The notes beneath the pieces were generated by a model, which did not search any database, was not told where the DNA came from, and saw only the letters and a program-made list of their open reading frames with translations. Made by a program: the position numbers and the translations under genes. 64,000 nucleotides of DNA from Bemisia tabaci (taxonomy: Eukaryota > Arthropoda > Insecta > Hemiptera > Aleyrodidae), in NCBI RefSeq assembly GCF_918797505.1, contig NC_092793.1, positions 3,358,366 through 3,422,365 on the forward strand, in the 5' to 3' direction. Positions 63,591 through 64,000 of this stretch are shown piece by piece (the stretch's first letter is position 1; each line of letters begins with the position of its first letter).

Positions 63591-64000
63591 CTGGAAAAGC
63601 AAAATGATACAGACATCAACAAACAAATTTAAAACTTTTAGTGGCTCATATGATTCTTTATCCTCCTTTTTTAAGAAAATCAAAGAACTGACATAGCAAT
63701 GGAGCAGTCTTGAGAATTGGAGGTAGAAAGGCTTTCTTTGTAAGAAGGTATGATAATATTGCATCTTTGGGAAATTTTCTTTGGGCATGACAAATGAAAC
63801 CAGCGCTTCAGCTACAGAACTCAGCTTTAGCAGTTGAGAAATGATTCAGTTGCACTAGTCACAGAATTGCTGAGGAATGCATAGAATGCTTAAAAATAGA
63901 CTAATCAAACCAAGAACTTATTTTGAGAAAATATTCAGATGATTATTAATAATTAGTCAAAAACGTTCATTAGGACCAATCAATTTTTCAAGATAGAGCT

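Overview
The window is nuclear DNA of an animal: genes are split into many short exons with GT/AG introns, and the introns are AT-rich and full of short fold-back (MITE-like) repeats. The gene set is metazoan. A retained MSH4 rules out Drosophila. The repeat style (many small inverted-repeat elements) resembles hemipteran genomes such as whitefly; that last step is an impression, not a proof.

Layout, left to right. (1) 1-8.1 kb, + strand: the C-terminal half of a DDX18/Has1/pitchoune DEAD-box RNA helicase (7 exons; the 5' part lies outside the window). (2) 8.36-21.7 kb, - strand: a complete 13-exon MSH4 (meiotic MutS homologue). My exon chain sums to 4065 nt (1354 aa) with every phase agreeing. 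It is far longer than vertebrate MSH4 (about 936 aa) because of a C-terminal Ser/Thr/acidic tail of roughly 420 residues. DDX18 and MSH4 converge tail to tail. (3) 22.4-38.2 kb, + strand: a complete 14-exon NSMAF/FAN (GRAM-BEACH-WD40; 885 aa), head to head with MSH4 across about 740 bp. (4) 38.2-44.7 kb: no confident gene, apart from one possible terminal coding exon on the - strand. (5) 44.7-45.9 kb, - strand: a six-finger C2H2 zinc-finger protein encoded by one coding exon. (6) 48.3-57.3 kb, + strand: a nine-exon HMG20-like HMG-box protein (477 aa) that also carries a U1-type zinc finger and a C-terminal coiled coil. (7) 60.6 kb to beyond the window end, - strand: the last two exons of PBDC1.

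The genes do not form a pathway: ribosome biogenesis, meiotic crossover, TNF/sphingomyelinase-type signalling, transcription factors and a small conserved protein sit side by side, as is usual in animal genomes. The non-coding DNA is dominated by inverted-repeat elements. About twenty can be delimited by eye. They include a ~1.33 kb near-perfect palindrome in an NSMAF intron, a 154-bp tandem array arranged as an inverted pair in the PBDC1 intron, a MITE with an 8-bp target-site duplication just upstream of the HMG-box gene, nested MITEs, and a terminal-inverted-repeat element that contains a tRNA-like promoter region. A broken LINE reverse-transcriptase fragment is also present. I saw no CRISPR array, rRNA or intact tRNA gene.
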